Assembly (NCBI GenBank): GCA_002435835.1
Contig: DIVM01000318.1
Span: 1-12,160 of the forward strand
From: Firmicutes bacterium UBA6132
GTDB taxonomy: Bacteria; Bacillota_A; Clostridia; Tissierellales; Sedimentibacteraceae
Reading direction: 5' to 3'
Length of the DNA: 12,160 nucleotides
Under the pieces are notes generated by a model, which ran no database searches, had not been told where the DNA came from, and was given only the letters and a program-made list of their open reading frames with translations. Below, one piece after another: positions 4,935 through 10,865 of the stretch. The position numbers were made by a program, and so were the translations under genes. Positions within the stretch are counted from its first letter, which is position 1. The number at the start of each line of letters is the position of its first letter.

Positions 4935-6778
4935 CAAATTGTACTACGATTAATTCCTAATATTTTAGCAGCTTCAGTTTTATTCCCATTTGTATCCTCT
5001 AACACCTGCAAAACAATTTCTTTAGTTATTTTTTCTTTTTTATAAACATAATCAACCGAAGATTTACTTATCAAATTACTGCAGGCATTAATATGTTCAG
5101 TAACCAATTCATATATATTTTGTGAGTTTCCTATAGCCACTATTCTCTCCATAAGATTTTCAAGTTCTCGTATGTTTCCCGGCCATTCATAAGAGTTAAG
5201 CAAATACATTACATCCGAAGATAAAATCAAATCAGAATTAACACCATGTTTTTGAAGGAAATATCGTGCTAAAGAAACAATATCTTCTTTTCTATCTTTA
5301 AGTGGAGGTATGCTGAAATGAAGAACATTTAAACGATAAAATAAATCGCTTCTGAATTTCCCTTCTCTGACATCATCAATAAGATTATGGTGTGTAGCTG
5401 TGATAACCCTAACGTCAATTGGAATTATTTTATCATCACCCAGACGCATAATGCTATGCTCCTGCAGTACGCGAAGAAGCTTTCCTTGTAAATTCAATGG
5501 TATTTCTGCAATCTCATCAAGAAATATTGTTCCGCCTTTTGCCATTTCAAAAACCCCTGCTTTTCCATTGCGCCTTGCACCTGTAAATGCACCTTCTACA
5601 TAACCGAACAATTCACTTTCTAAAATACTTTCAGCCAATGACGCACAATTTATGGCTACAAATGGCCCATTTTTTCTTGTGCTTGCATTATGTATTGACT
5701 GTACGAACATTTCTTTTCCTGTACCGGTCTCGCTTGTAATTAAAATGGTTGACTCAGTCCGTGCAAATTGATTAGCAATTTTTTTCGAATTTATTATGGA
5801 AGGACTTTTCCCCATTATATCGGCAAATGTATATTTTGCATATAAGCCTTTTGAATGCAGCATGTTCCTAATGTTGCTGTCTTCCTCCAAAACCTTTTTT
5901 ATATCTTTTATTATAGCCATTGCACCGGTTATTTTTCCATTATCAAACATGGATATTCTGTCATACAACAGAGAAAATGAACCTATGGTAATAATATCAT
6001 TAGAAAGATTAGAATTAGGCCTTAAAGCTTCTGAAAGATTATCTATTTGCCGAAGAACTTTATTAACAGGTTTTCCTATTATTTCTTCCTCATTTAGCCC
6101 AAAAATATCCATGGCAAAACGATTTGCCATTGTAATATTTTTATCCACATCTATGGCAATGAATCCTTCTCCCGAGTAATCAAGAACTGTCCTTACTTCC
6201 TTTTCCCGTCTTTCATGATTTAATATAACACTTAATAATGAATTTGCTTCATTAAAAGCAGAATAAATTCCTTCTTCATTAGTTGTTAAGAAAACAGATG
6301 GCATATTAATTTGTTCAGCTGCTTTTGCTTGAATCGCACCGCCTATTATTACATTAATACCATCCATTTGTGCTTTTTTTACACTGTTATATATATCAAC
6401 TGTTTCAGTAACTACTGTTTGAGTAATATTAAGATTTAACAAAGGCCCTAATGAGCTAAACCCTTGCAAATGATTTTCAAACCCTACGAAATGTATACGG
6501 CCACCATATTTTTTAGCAGTCATTATGGCATGTATTGCATCATCAAGTGACATTTTTATTTCTATAACATTGTCCGGCATCACTCGCCTTAAGAGCAAAG
6601 ATGTTCCTCCGCGAGTTATAAAAACCTTATAGTCTTTTTTATAAAGCTTTTTAGCAATTTCTACACCATCTTCCATCAATCCTAAAAATATATCCATATC
6701 AAGTTTATATTTTTCTTTAGTTTTTCTTGCCACTTTTTCAATCTCTTTGCTTGGTGCAATTAATGCTATCTGAGCCAT
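4916..6778 (-). CDS. PrpR-type sigma-54-dependent transcriptional activator
   Basis: This is a 620-residue enhancer-binding protein. Domains in order: a PrpR_N-like sensor (about 1-185), a PAS domain (about 195-300), the sigma-54 AAA+ domain (about 320-555) and a Fis-type helix-turn-helix (about 585-620, core NKTEAAKILGINRSTIWRLL). AAA+ motifs are SETGTGKE (349-356), the sigma-54 contact loop GAFTGA (396-401), Walker B GGTIFLDE (415-422) and the arginine-finger region FRSDLFYRLN (475-484). The first Walker A position is Ser349 where Gly is usual. In PrpR the N-terminal domain senses 2-methylcitrate; the ligand here is unknown, though a C4 acid is plausible from context. The start at 6778 follows AGGGAGA. 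A start 27 codons upstream would translate through the preceding gene's terminator and is rejected. The sigma-54 promoter and site array downstream make the fumarase operon its likely target. Confidence 0.95.
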   Translation of the reverse strand: MAQIALIAPSKEIEKVARKTKEKYKLDMDIFLGLMEDGVEIAKKLYKKDYKVFITRGGTSLLLRRVMPDNVIEIKMSLDDAIHAIMTAKKYGGRIHFVGFENHLQGFSSLGPLLNLNITQTVVTETVDIYNSVKKAQMDGINVIIGGAIQAKAAEQINMPSVFLTTNEEGIYSAFNEANSLLSVILNHERREKEVRTVLDYSGEGFIAIDVDKNITMANRFAMDIFGLNEEEIIGKPVNKVLRQIDNLSEALRPNSNLSNDIITIGSFSLLYDRISMFDNGKITGAMAIIKDIKKVLEEDSNIRNMLHSKGLYAKYTFADIMGKSPSIINSKKIANQFARTESTILITSETGTGKEMFVQSIHNASTRKNGPFVAINCASLAESILESELFGYVEGAFTGARRNGKAGVFEMAKGGTIFLDEIAEIPLNLQGKLLRVLQEHSIMRLGDDKIIPIDVRVITATHHNLIDDVREGKFRSDLFYRLNVLHFSIPPLKDRKEDIVSLARYFLQKHGVNSDLILSSDVMYLLNSYEWPGNIRELENLMERIVAIGNSQNIYELVTEHINACSNLISKSSVDYVYKKEKITKEIVLQVLEDTNGNKTEAAKILGINRSTIWRLLNQ

Positions 6779-6795
6779 AATGATCTCCCTATAAA

Positions 6796-6832
6796 TAACT
6801 TTATTATATTTATTTTTAAAAAAATCCCTCAA
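6796..6832 (-). promoter_or_regulatory. Possible sigma-70-type promoter of the activator gene
   Basis: On the minus strand TTGAGG (6832-6827) and TATAAT (6808-6803) are 18 bases apart, with a predicted start near 6796 and an 18-base leader. The -35 overlaps the 3' arm of the preceding terminator. The match is moderate and the region is AT-rich. Confidence 0.4.
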
Positions 6833-6850
6833 ATTCTTCATCTGAGGGAT
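6818..6850 (-). terminator. Intrinsic terminator after the DUF475 gene
   Basis: The 8-bp stem ATCCCTCA (6824-6831) with TGAGGGAT (6843-6850) and an 11-base loop is followed on the minus strand by seven T (6824-6818). It lies 45 bases beyond the DUF475 stop and ends that transcript before the sigma-54 activator gene. Confidence 0.85.
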
Positions 6851-6895
6851 CACAAGCATCTTTATTTTATAAATTATTATAATTTAGTATTCACC

Positions 6896-7828
6896 TTAAT
6901 TTATTACTTCAACTGTTTTAGCATAGTTCTTTGATTTAATGAAAAAGAATGTAATTATAGCTATTGTTACAAGAGGTGAAACAAATGTAGGTATCTCTAT
7001 GTTAAATCCTTCAAGTATCATAACCAATCCAAGGATAAAAATTGAATACATAGCCCCATTTTTAAGATAAACATATTTTTTAATATTTTCTATATTTCCC
7101 ATCGTCAACTGTCTTACAACCATAGCTCCTAAGCCATTACCTAAAATTATGAGTGGTACCGACATTGTAAATGCAAAAGCACCTAAAACCCCATCTATGG
7201 AAAACGTCATGTCTATTATTTCTAAATATAATATTTTACTAATATCTGACATAGCACTTGTGTTGCTTAACAGCTTTTTCTCATTTTCTTCTGCGTTCTT
7301 TTTAAATCCATCAGTAATAAAAAATGCAGATGAACCGATAACTGCTGATAAAGCAAGCAAAGGATTACGCTTTAATGATAAAGCAACAATACCAACCAAT
7401 ATTACTGATACAAATGCATAAAACCACGCACCATGTTTTAAAAATAATTGTTCAGTTGGAAGTCCAAAATCCTTATCTTCAATAAAAAGCCAATGAAGGA
7501 AAAGAAAGAATAAAAACACCCCGCCGCCAAGCATAAGTATAGGTGTTGAATGTTCTATTGATTCGATTATGTGAGGATCATTTGAAAATGTTGCTGTTAA
7601 AGATCCCATAAAACCAAGATTAGGATTAGTTACCCATACGATTAACCATGGTAAAAACCCTCTAACTATAAATACTGCAAACAGTATTCCATAAAATAAA
7701 AACCACTTCCTGCCTTTTTCAGACATTGTACCTAATACTTCTGCATTAATTACTGCATTATCTATGCTTGAAACAACCTCAAATATACATAGACCAATAA
7801 CGGTTAAAATAACCGATAAATACTCCAT
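6896..7828 (-). CDS. DUF475/TerC-like integral membrane protein
   Basis: This 310-residue hydrophobic protein has about eight predicted membrane segments. Two related acidic motifs mark the DUF475 branch of the TerC superfamily: EVVSSIDNAV (17-26, with E17, D23, N24) in the first helix region and LEIIDMTFSIDGV (202-214, with E203, D206, D212) in the second half. They suggest an internally duplicated fold with paired membrane acidic residues. TerC relatives have been linked to tellurite resistance and to manganese or other metal export; the substrate of DUF475 proteins is not established, so transport of a divalent metal is only a possibility. CGGAGG precedes the ATG. The gene follows queC on the same strand after 86 AT-rich bases and has a probable promoter of its own. 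No metal-responsive riboswitch (yybP-ykoY type) is seen upstream. Confidence 0.85.
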   Translation of the reverse strand: MEYLSVILTVIGLCIFEVVSSIDNAVINAEVLGTMSEKGRKWFLFYGILFAVFIVRGFLPWLIVWVTNPNLGFMGSLTATFSNDPHIIESIEHSTPILMLGGGVFLFFLFLHWLFIEDKDFGLPTEQLFLKHGAWFYAFVSVILVGIVALSLKRNPLLALSAVIGSSAFFITDGFKKNAEENEKKLLSNTSAMSDISKILYLEIIDMTFSIDGVLGAFAFTMSVPLIILGNGLGAMVVRQLTMGNIENIKKYVYLKNGAMYSIFILGLVMILEGFNIEIPTFVSPLVTIAIITFFFIKSKNYAKTVEVIN

Positions 7829-7851
7829 TTTATTCCTCCGTTTATATAATA

Positions 7852-7887
7852 TAAAATTATTATATAAAATTTTATTATTATAAGCAA
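7852..7887 (-). promoter_or_regulatory. Possible promoter of the DUF475 gene
   Basis: On the minus strand TTGCTT (7887-7882) and TATAAT (7864-7859) are 17 bases apart, with a predicted start near 7852. The -10 is perfect and the -35 matches 3 of 6. The 86-bp gap is almost purely A and T, so chance similarity is possible, and read-through from queC cannot be excluded because no clear terminator follows queC. Confidence 0.4.
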
Positions 7888-7914
7888 TGAATTTTTATAA
7901 TATATTCATAATTA

Positions 7915-8568
7915 TTATTTTATTTTTCTTTCTAAATATTTTTCTAATCCTCTTTTTCTAAGCAAACAAGCTGGACATTCTCCGCATCCATCTCCAATTA
8001 TTCCATTGTAGCAAGTAAGCGTCTTTTCTTTAACATATTGTAATTTTCCAAAGCTGTCTGCCATTTCCCAAGTCTCGGCTTTATCCAACCACATCAATGG
8101 GGTGTGAACTACAAAGCCATAATCCATAGCCAAGTTTAATGTAACATTGAGGGATTTAATAAATATGTCTCTGCAGTCTGGATATCCGCTAAAATCTGTT
8201 TCACATACTCCTGTTACAATATGTTTTGCATTTTTTACCTTTGCAAGAACTGCAGCAAAAGTTAAAAACAGCATGTTTCTTCCCTCAACAAATGTTGACG
8301 GAGGTTCTCCGTTTTCTCCCATTTTAATTTCGATATCATCCCTTGTTAATGCATTTGGAGCTAACTGATTAAGTAATGCCATATCTAATATATGGTGTTC
8401 TACCCCTAACTCTTTAGTTATTAACTTCGCGCAATCTATTTCCGATTTATGTTTTTGATTATAATTAAAAGTAACCGCTATAACTTCATCAAATTCTCTT
8501 AAAGCCCAAAATAAACATGTTGTAGAATCTTGGCCACCGCTAAATACAACTACTGCTTTTTTATTCAT
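7915..8568 (-). CDS. queC: 7-cyano-7-deazaguanine (preQ0) synthase QueC
   Basis: The 217-residue enzyme converts 7-carboxy-7-deazaguanine to preQ0 using ATP and ammonia. The N-terminal PP-loop SGGQDSTT (10-17) binds ATP. The C-terminal zinc site is formed by C186, C195, C198 and C201 ([16 protein letters not shown]). Length and motifs are standard for the family. AAGGAG precedes the ATG. It is the third gene of queD-queE-queC, 21 bp after queE. The set covers the three steps from dihydroneopterin triphosphate to preQ0 and is expected to be governed by the preQ1 riboswitch upstream of queD. Confidence 0.97.
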   Translation of the reverse strand: MNKKAVVVFSGGQDSTTCLFWALREFDEVIAVTFNYNQKHKSEIDCAKLITKELGVEHHILDMALLNQLAPNALTRDDIEIKMGENGEPPSTFVEGRNMLFLTFAAVLAKVKNAKHIVTGVCETDFSGYPDCRDIFIKSLNVTLNLAMDYGFVVHTPLMWLDKAETWEMADSFGKLQYVKEKTLTCYNGIIGDGCGECPACLLRKRGLEKYLERKIK

Positions 8569-8589
8569 TTTTTTCTCCTTCTATCAAGG

Positions 8590-9258
8590 TTATACACCTC
8601 TCGAATTTTTATCCCATATAATTTTATGAAGCTGAACTTGTAATTTAACTTTATTTAACTTTTTATCTTTCATAAATTCCACAATATCATTTAACTCTAT
8701 AGATCCAAAAACTGGGCTTAAATAAACTAAACACTTACGTGTCAAATCATGTTTTTTTATAATATCATAAGCCATGTTCAAATCTTCTTTGCTTCCAATA
8801 ACAAATTTATACGTATCATTAAAATCCACATTTTTTAAATTATTTAAGTTCATGGATTCAGTCATTTTGCTGCTTGGCAATTTATAATCAACAATATAGC
8901 TTATATTTCCACTTTTATGTTTTTTCTTGAATTCTCCAATATCTACAGAACCATTTGTTTCTATGTGGATTTTTAAATTTTCATCTTTGTTAAGAATTCC
9001 TAAGAGTTCATCTATATTATCTTGAATTAAAGGCTCTCCACCAGTTAATGTTACATTGTTACTGCCATTTTCTTTTATATAATCATAGATTACCTCAGCA
9101 TTTAATAGTTCTGTTGTACTTTCTTTTTCCCATGAATATTTTGTATCACACCAAGAACATCTTAAATTACATCCCAAAAATCTTATAAATGTGGCAATTT
9201 CTCCTGCACTAGGTCCTTCACCATCTATGGATAAAAACTTTTCTATTATATTAAACAT
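8590..9258 (-). CDS. queE: 7-carboxy-7-deazaguanine synthase QueE (radical SAM)
   Basis: The 222-residue radical SAM enzyme rearranges 6-carboxy-tetrahydropterin to 7-carboxy-7-deazaguanine. The cluster motif C30-x3-C34-x2-C37 (CNLRCSWC) binds the [4Fe-4S] that cleaves S-adenosylmethionine, and GGEP (73-76) is the usual SAM-contacting motif. The N-terminus, with FLSIDGEGPSAG, is typical of QueE. The ATG at 9258 follows GGAGG and lies 16 bp after the queD stop. A longer in-frame start at 9426 would overlap queD by about 150 bases and encodes non-homologous sequence, so it is rejected. Confidence 0.97.
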   Translation of the reverse strand: MFNIIEKFLSIDGEGPSAGEIATFIRFLGCNLRCSWCDTKYSWEKESTTELLNAEVIYDYIKENGSNNVTLTGGEPLIQDNIDELLGILNKDENLKIHIETNGSVDIGEFKKKHKSGNISYIVDYKLPSSKMTESMNLNNLKNVDFNDTYKFVIGSKEDLNMAYDIIKKHDLTRKCLVYLSPVFGSIELNDIVEFMKDKKLNKVKLQVQLHKIIWDKNSRGV

Positions 9259-9274
9259 TTTTCCTCCGTTTAAA

Positions 9275-9703
9275 TTAATGCTCTGTATATATACAACTAT
9301 TATTAGGTGTTTCATACAGCTCAACTTCACATACAGGTAATCCTTTTGACTTAATTCTATTAAAAATATCTCTCGACATTTCTTCTGCAGTTGGTCTGTA
9401 TGAAACAAAGCATATTTCAAAATCATTTGGAAGTTCTGACAACTTTTTAGCTAAAATAACTCCTTCTTCATTTTGTTCAATAACTAATTTATGATCAAAA
9501 TTTTCTGCAATTTCTTTTAAAACACTTTTGAAATTGGAAAAATCATCTACCATTCCTCGTAACTGACCGCTTTCATGTAAAGTTTCAGATGCAATTTTTG
9601 CAATTAATCTATATCTATGTCCATGAATATTTGAACATTTGCCTTTATATCCACTTAGGTAATGTGACATATCAAATTGTACTTCACTTTTAATTTTAAA
9701 CAT
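9275..9703 (-). CDS. queD: 6-carboxy-5,6,7,8-tetrahydropterin synthase QueD
   Basis: This 142-residue member of the 6-pyruvoyltetrahydropterin synthase fold converts dihydroneopterin triphosphate to 6-carboxytetrahydropterin, the first committed step to queuosine. Zinc ligands are H14, H27 and H29 (NIHGH), the likely catalytic cysteine is C23, and D70-H71 (NFDHKL) plus E131 (YETPNN) complete the active site. RPTAEE (103-108) is the family's conserved segment. AAAGGAG precedes the ATG. It heads the queD-queE-queC operon. Its upstream region carries a preQ1 riboswitch and a GC-rich hairpin block. No folE (GTP cyclohydrolase) gene is in the window to supply the substrate. Confidence 0.97.
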   Translation of the reverse strand: MFKIKSEVQFDMSHYLSGYKGKCSNIHGHRYRLIAKIASETLHESGQLRGMVDDFSNFKSVLKEIAENFDHKLVIEQNEEGVILAKKLSELPNDFEICFVSYRPTAEEMSRDIFNRIKSKGLPVCEVELYETPNNSCIYTEH

Positions 9704-9727
9704 AATGTCTCCTTTAATTTCAGCAAT

Positions 9728-9749
9728 AAAAAAGCATCTTCGATGCTTT
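9728..9749 (-). terminator. Second intrinsic terminator in the queD leader
   Basis: Read on the minus strand, AAAGCATC (9749-9742), a GAA loop and GATGCTTT (9738-9731) form an 8-bp stem running straight into six T (9733-9728). It ends 24 bases before the queD start codon and is the final hairpin of the GC-rich block at 9731-9838. If it works as a terminator, even transcripts that pass the riboswitch meet a second stop before queD. Its efficiency cannot be judged by eye. Confidence 0.65.
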
Positions 9750-9838
9750 CGCTATGGAACCCTATGGTTCCCTTCGACGGCTGTTTCACAGCCTGAGCAC
9801 CCTCCTTAGAACGGAGGGGAATTCTTCCCCTTCACCCC
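9731..9838. repeat. GC-rich multi-hairpin element of unknown identity (possible mobile repeat or structured RNA)
   Basis: About 105 bases consist almost wholly of short perfect inverted repeats: 9731-9738/9742-9749, 9756-9761/9766-9771, 9779-9784/9788-9793, 9800-9805/9813-9818 and 9816-9821/9825-9830. Three have the same TTC loop (GAA on the minus strand). The fourth and fifth share the GGG at 9816-9818 and so exclude each other. 9751-9840 is about 56% G+C inside an otherwise strongly AT-rich gap. The pattern recalls the palindrome-rich ends and guide-RNA scaffolds of IS200/IS605-TnpB elements, or a solo repeat derived from one, but no transposase gene is present and this match is from memory only. 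It could equally be a structured leader or small RNA. Confidence 0.6.
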
Positions 9839-9879
9839 TTATTTTTATATTATAGTAAGGAATAAACTTCCTATAATAT

Positions 9880-9925
9880 AAAAAAAGTTTATTTTATTAT
9901 AATTAACAACTATAACAAAATAAAC
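9880..9925 (-). terminator. Riboswitch expression platform: intrinsic terminator
   Basis: Read on the minus strand, a 15-bp stem (9925-9911 with 9901-9887, one G-T wobble) and a 9-base loop is followed by seven T (9886-9880). It begins about 27 bases after the preQ1 aptamer. The aptamer tail contains AACAAAA (9964-9958), complementary to TTTTGTT in the terminator's 5' arm (9920-9914), a candidate 7-bp antiterminator contact. Confidence 0.85.
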
Positions 9926-9952
9926 CTTAAATAATTAAATTTATTTCAGCTG

Positions 9953-9993
9953 CCTAGTTTTGTTTAAGGACAGGATGGTCTAACGAACTGTCC
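9953..9993 (-). ncRNA. preQ1-I riboswitch aptamer upstream of queDEC
   Basis: Read on the minus strand: P1 is GGACAG (9993-9988) with CTGTCC (9973-9968), loop L1 is TTCGTTAGACCATC (9987-9974), and the A-rich tail TTAAACAAAACTAGG (9967-9953) closely resembles that of the Thermoanaerobacter tengcongensis preQ1-I aptamer (recalled as UUAACAAAACAAGG). L1 TTAG (9983-9980) can pair with tail CTAG (9957-9954) to form the H-type pseudoknot P2. The class binds preQ1 and represses queuosine-synthesis genes. The terminator directly downstream and the queD-queE-queC genes fit an OFF switch acting by transcription termination. Its position after queF means queF itself is not under its control. Confidence 0.9.
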
Positions 9994-10049
9994 ATATTAA
10001 ATTATATGATTTATGATAAGATGATAACATACATAACTTAACTATGCAA
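9994..10049 (-). promoter_or_regulatory. Possible promoter for the riboswitch-queDEC transcript
   Basis: Two candidates exist on the minus strand. One is a perfect TATAAT at 10006-10001, placing the start at about 9994-9993, exactly where aptamer stem P1 begins, but its -35 is poor (TGTTAT). The other is TTGCAT (10049-10044) with TATCAT (10026-10021), spacer 17, giving a start near 10014. Either would give queDEC a promoter of its own. No terminator lies between the queF stop and the aptamer, so read-through from queF is also possible. Confidence 0.45.
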
Positions 10050-10070
10050 TTATATAATATCAAAAAATAT

Positions 10071-10565
10071 TTACCTGTTATCTATTTTTTCAGGATACAT
10101 ATCATGCATGTGTAATCTTTTTTTTGCAACCTCAACCCATTCTGTTTTTTCTTTACCATAATTACAATAAGGATCTATGGATAAACCACCTCTTGGAGTA
10201 AACTTACCCCAAACTTCAATATATTTAGGATCCATTAGTTTAATAAGATCTTTCATAATTATATTCATACAATCTTCATGAAAGTCACCATGATTTCTAA
10301 AACTAAATAAATAAAGTTTTAATGATTTGCTTTCAACCATGTAAATGTCAGGTACATAGGAAATATATATTGTTGCAAAATCTGGCTGTCCAGTCATCGG
10401 ACATAAGCTAGTAAATTCAGGGCAATTAAATTTTACAAAATAGTCATTGCCTTTATGCTTATTTTCAAATTTCTCAAGAACAGACGGATTATAATCATAG
10501 TCATAATTTACATTCTGATTTCCAAGAAGAGTAACTCCTTCAATTTTATTTTCTTTATTTTTCAT
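10071..10565 (-). CDS. queF: NADPH-dependent 7-cyano-7-deazaguanine reductase QueF
   Basis: The 164-residue enzyme reduces the nitrile of preQ0 to the amine of preQ1. It is the short, unimodular QueF type. The catalytic cysteine C55 ([13 protein letters not shown], also D62) sits at the same number as recalled for the B. subtilis enzyme, and ESKSLK (78-83) with NHGDFHED (91-98) are the family's substrate and cofactor blocks. AAAGGAG precedes the ATG. It has its own promoter about 180 bases upstream and lies ahead of the preQ1 riboswitch rather than behind it. Its product preQ1 is the ligand that should shut off queDEC downstream. No queA or tgt gene is in the window. Confidence 0.97.
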   Translation of the reverse strand: MKNKENKIEGVTLLGNQNVNYDYDYNPSVLEKFENKHKGNDYFVKFNCPEFTSLCPMTGQPDFATIYISYVPDIYMVESKSLKLYLFSFRNHGDFHEDCMNIIMKDLIKLMDPKYIEVWGKFTPRGGLSIDPYCNYGKEKTEWVEVAKKRLHMHDMYPEKIDNR

Positions 10566-10744
10566 TTATTTCTCCTTTTTAACTATACAATTTAAAATTC
10601 TAATTTTTCAAGTTTATATATTTTTACATTTTTAAAGAGTTTTTCCTAATACATACTATTAATACATTCAATTCATTCAACAATGGTACTTTTACAATAT
10701 TTAATTTAAAATTATTATTTTCCCATGATTTATTCTGTATCTTA
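10566..10744 (-). other. Long queF leader without a recognised element
   Basis: The predicted queF transcript has about 180 untranslated bases. They are AT-rich, with a cluster of three ATTCA words at 10666-10679, and end in the AAAGGAG of queF. I see no preQ1-type aptamer, no strong hairpin and no terminator. Short open frames here have no supported start. Confidence 0.4.
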
Positions 10745-10780
10745 TTTCGACATTATATCTAATAACTATACTTTAATCAA
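10745..10780 (-). promoter_or_regulatory. Probable sigma-70-type promoter of queF
   Basis: On the minus strand TTGATT (10780-10775) and TATAAT (10757-10752) are separated by exactly 17 bases, with a predicted start near 10745. This is the best housekeeping-type promoter in the window and stands between the terminator of the aminotransferase gene and queF. Confidence 0.65.
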
Positions 10781-10815
10781 TAATAAAAAATCCCACTATT
10801 ATGATTTCTTTTTAT

Positions 10816-10852
10816 AAAAAAAGGTTGTTACATAGCAGCAACAACCTTTTTT
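10816..10852 (-). terminator. Intrinsic terminator after the class V aminotransferase gene
   Basis: A 13-bp stem (10817-10829 with 10840-10852), centred on GGTTGTT/AACAACC with A/T flanks and a 10-base loop, merges into a T-tract on the minus strand. It begins 14 bases beyond the stop codon at 10866 and isolates the gene from queF. The flanking A and T runs are symmetric, so it could also stop plus-strand transcripts. Confidence 0.88.
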
Positions 10853-10865
10853 CTCTTAGATAATA

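Noticed and set aside
6779..6859. N-terminal extension of the sigma-54 activator by 27 codons
   Set aside because: It would translate the intrinsic terminator of the DUF475 gene; the start at 6778 follows AGGGAGA and begins with a typical PrpR_N sequence.
7829..7914. Manganese riboswitch (yybP-ykoY) before the TerC-like gene
   Set aside because: The gap is 86 bases of nearly pure A and T, with none of the conserved stems or loops.
9259..9426. N-terminal extension of QueE by 56 codons
   Set aside because: It overlaps queD in another frame, and the extra residues have no QueE character; the ATG at 9258 has GGAGG and gives the family length.
9731..9808. Small protein encoded on the plus strand through the hairpin block
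   Set aside because: The frame is open for about 26 codons but has no start codon with a ribosome binding site, and the sequence is explained by palindromes.
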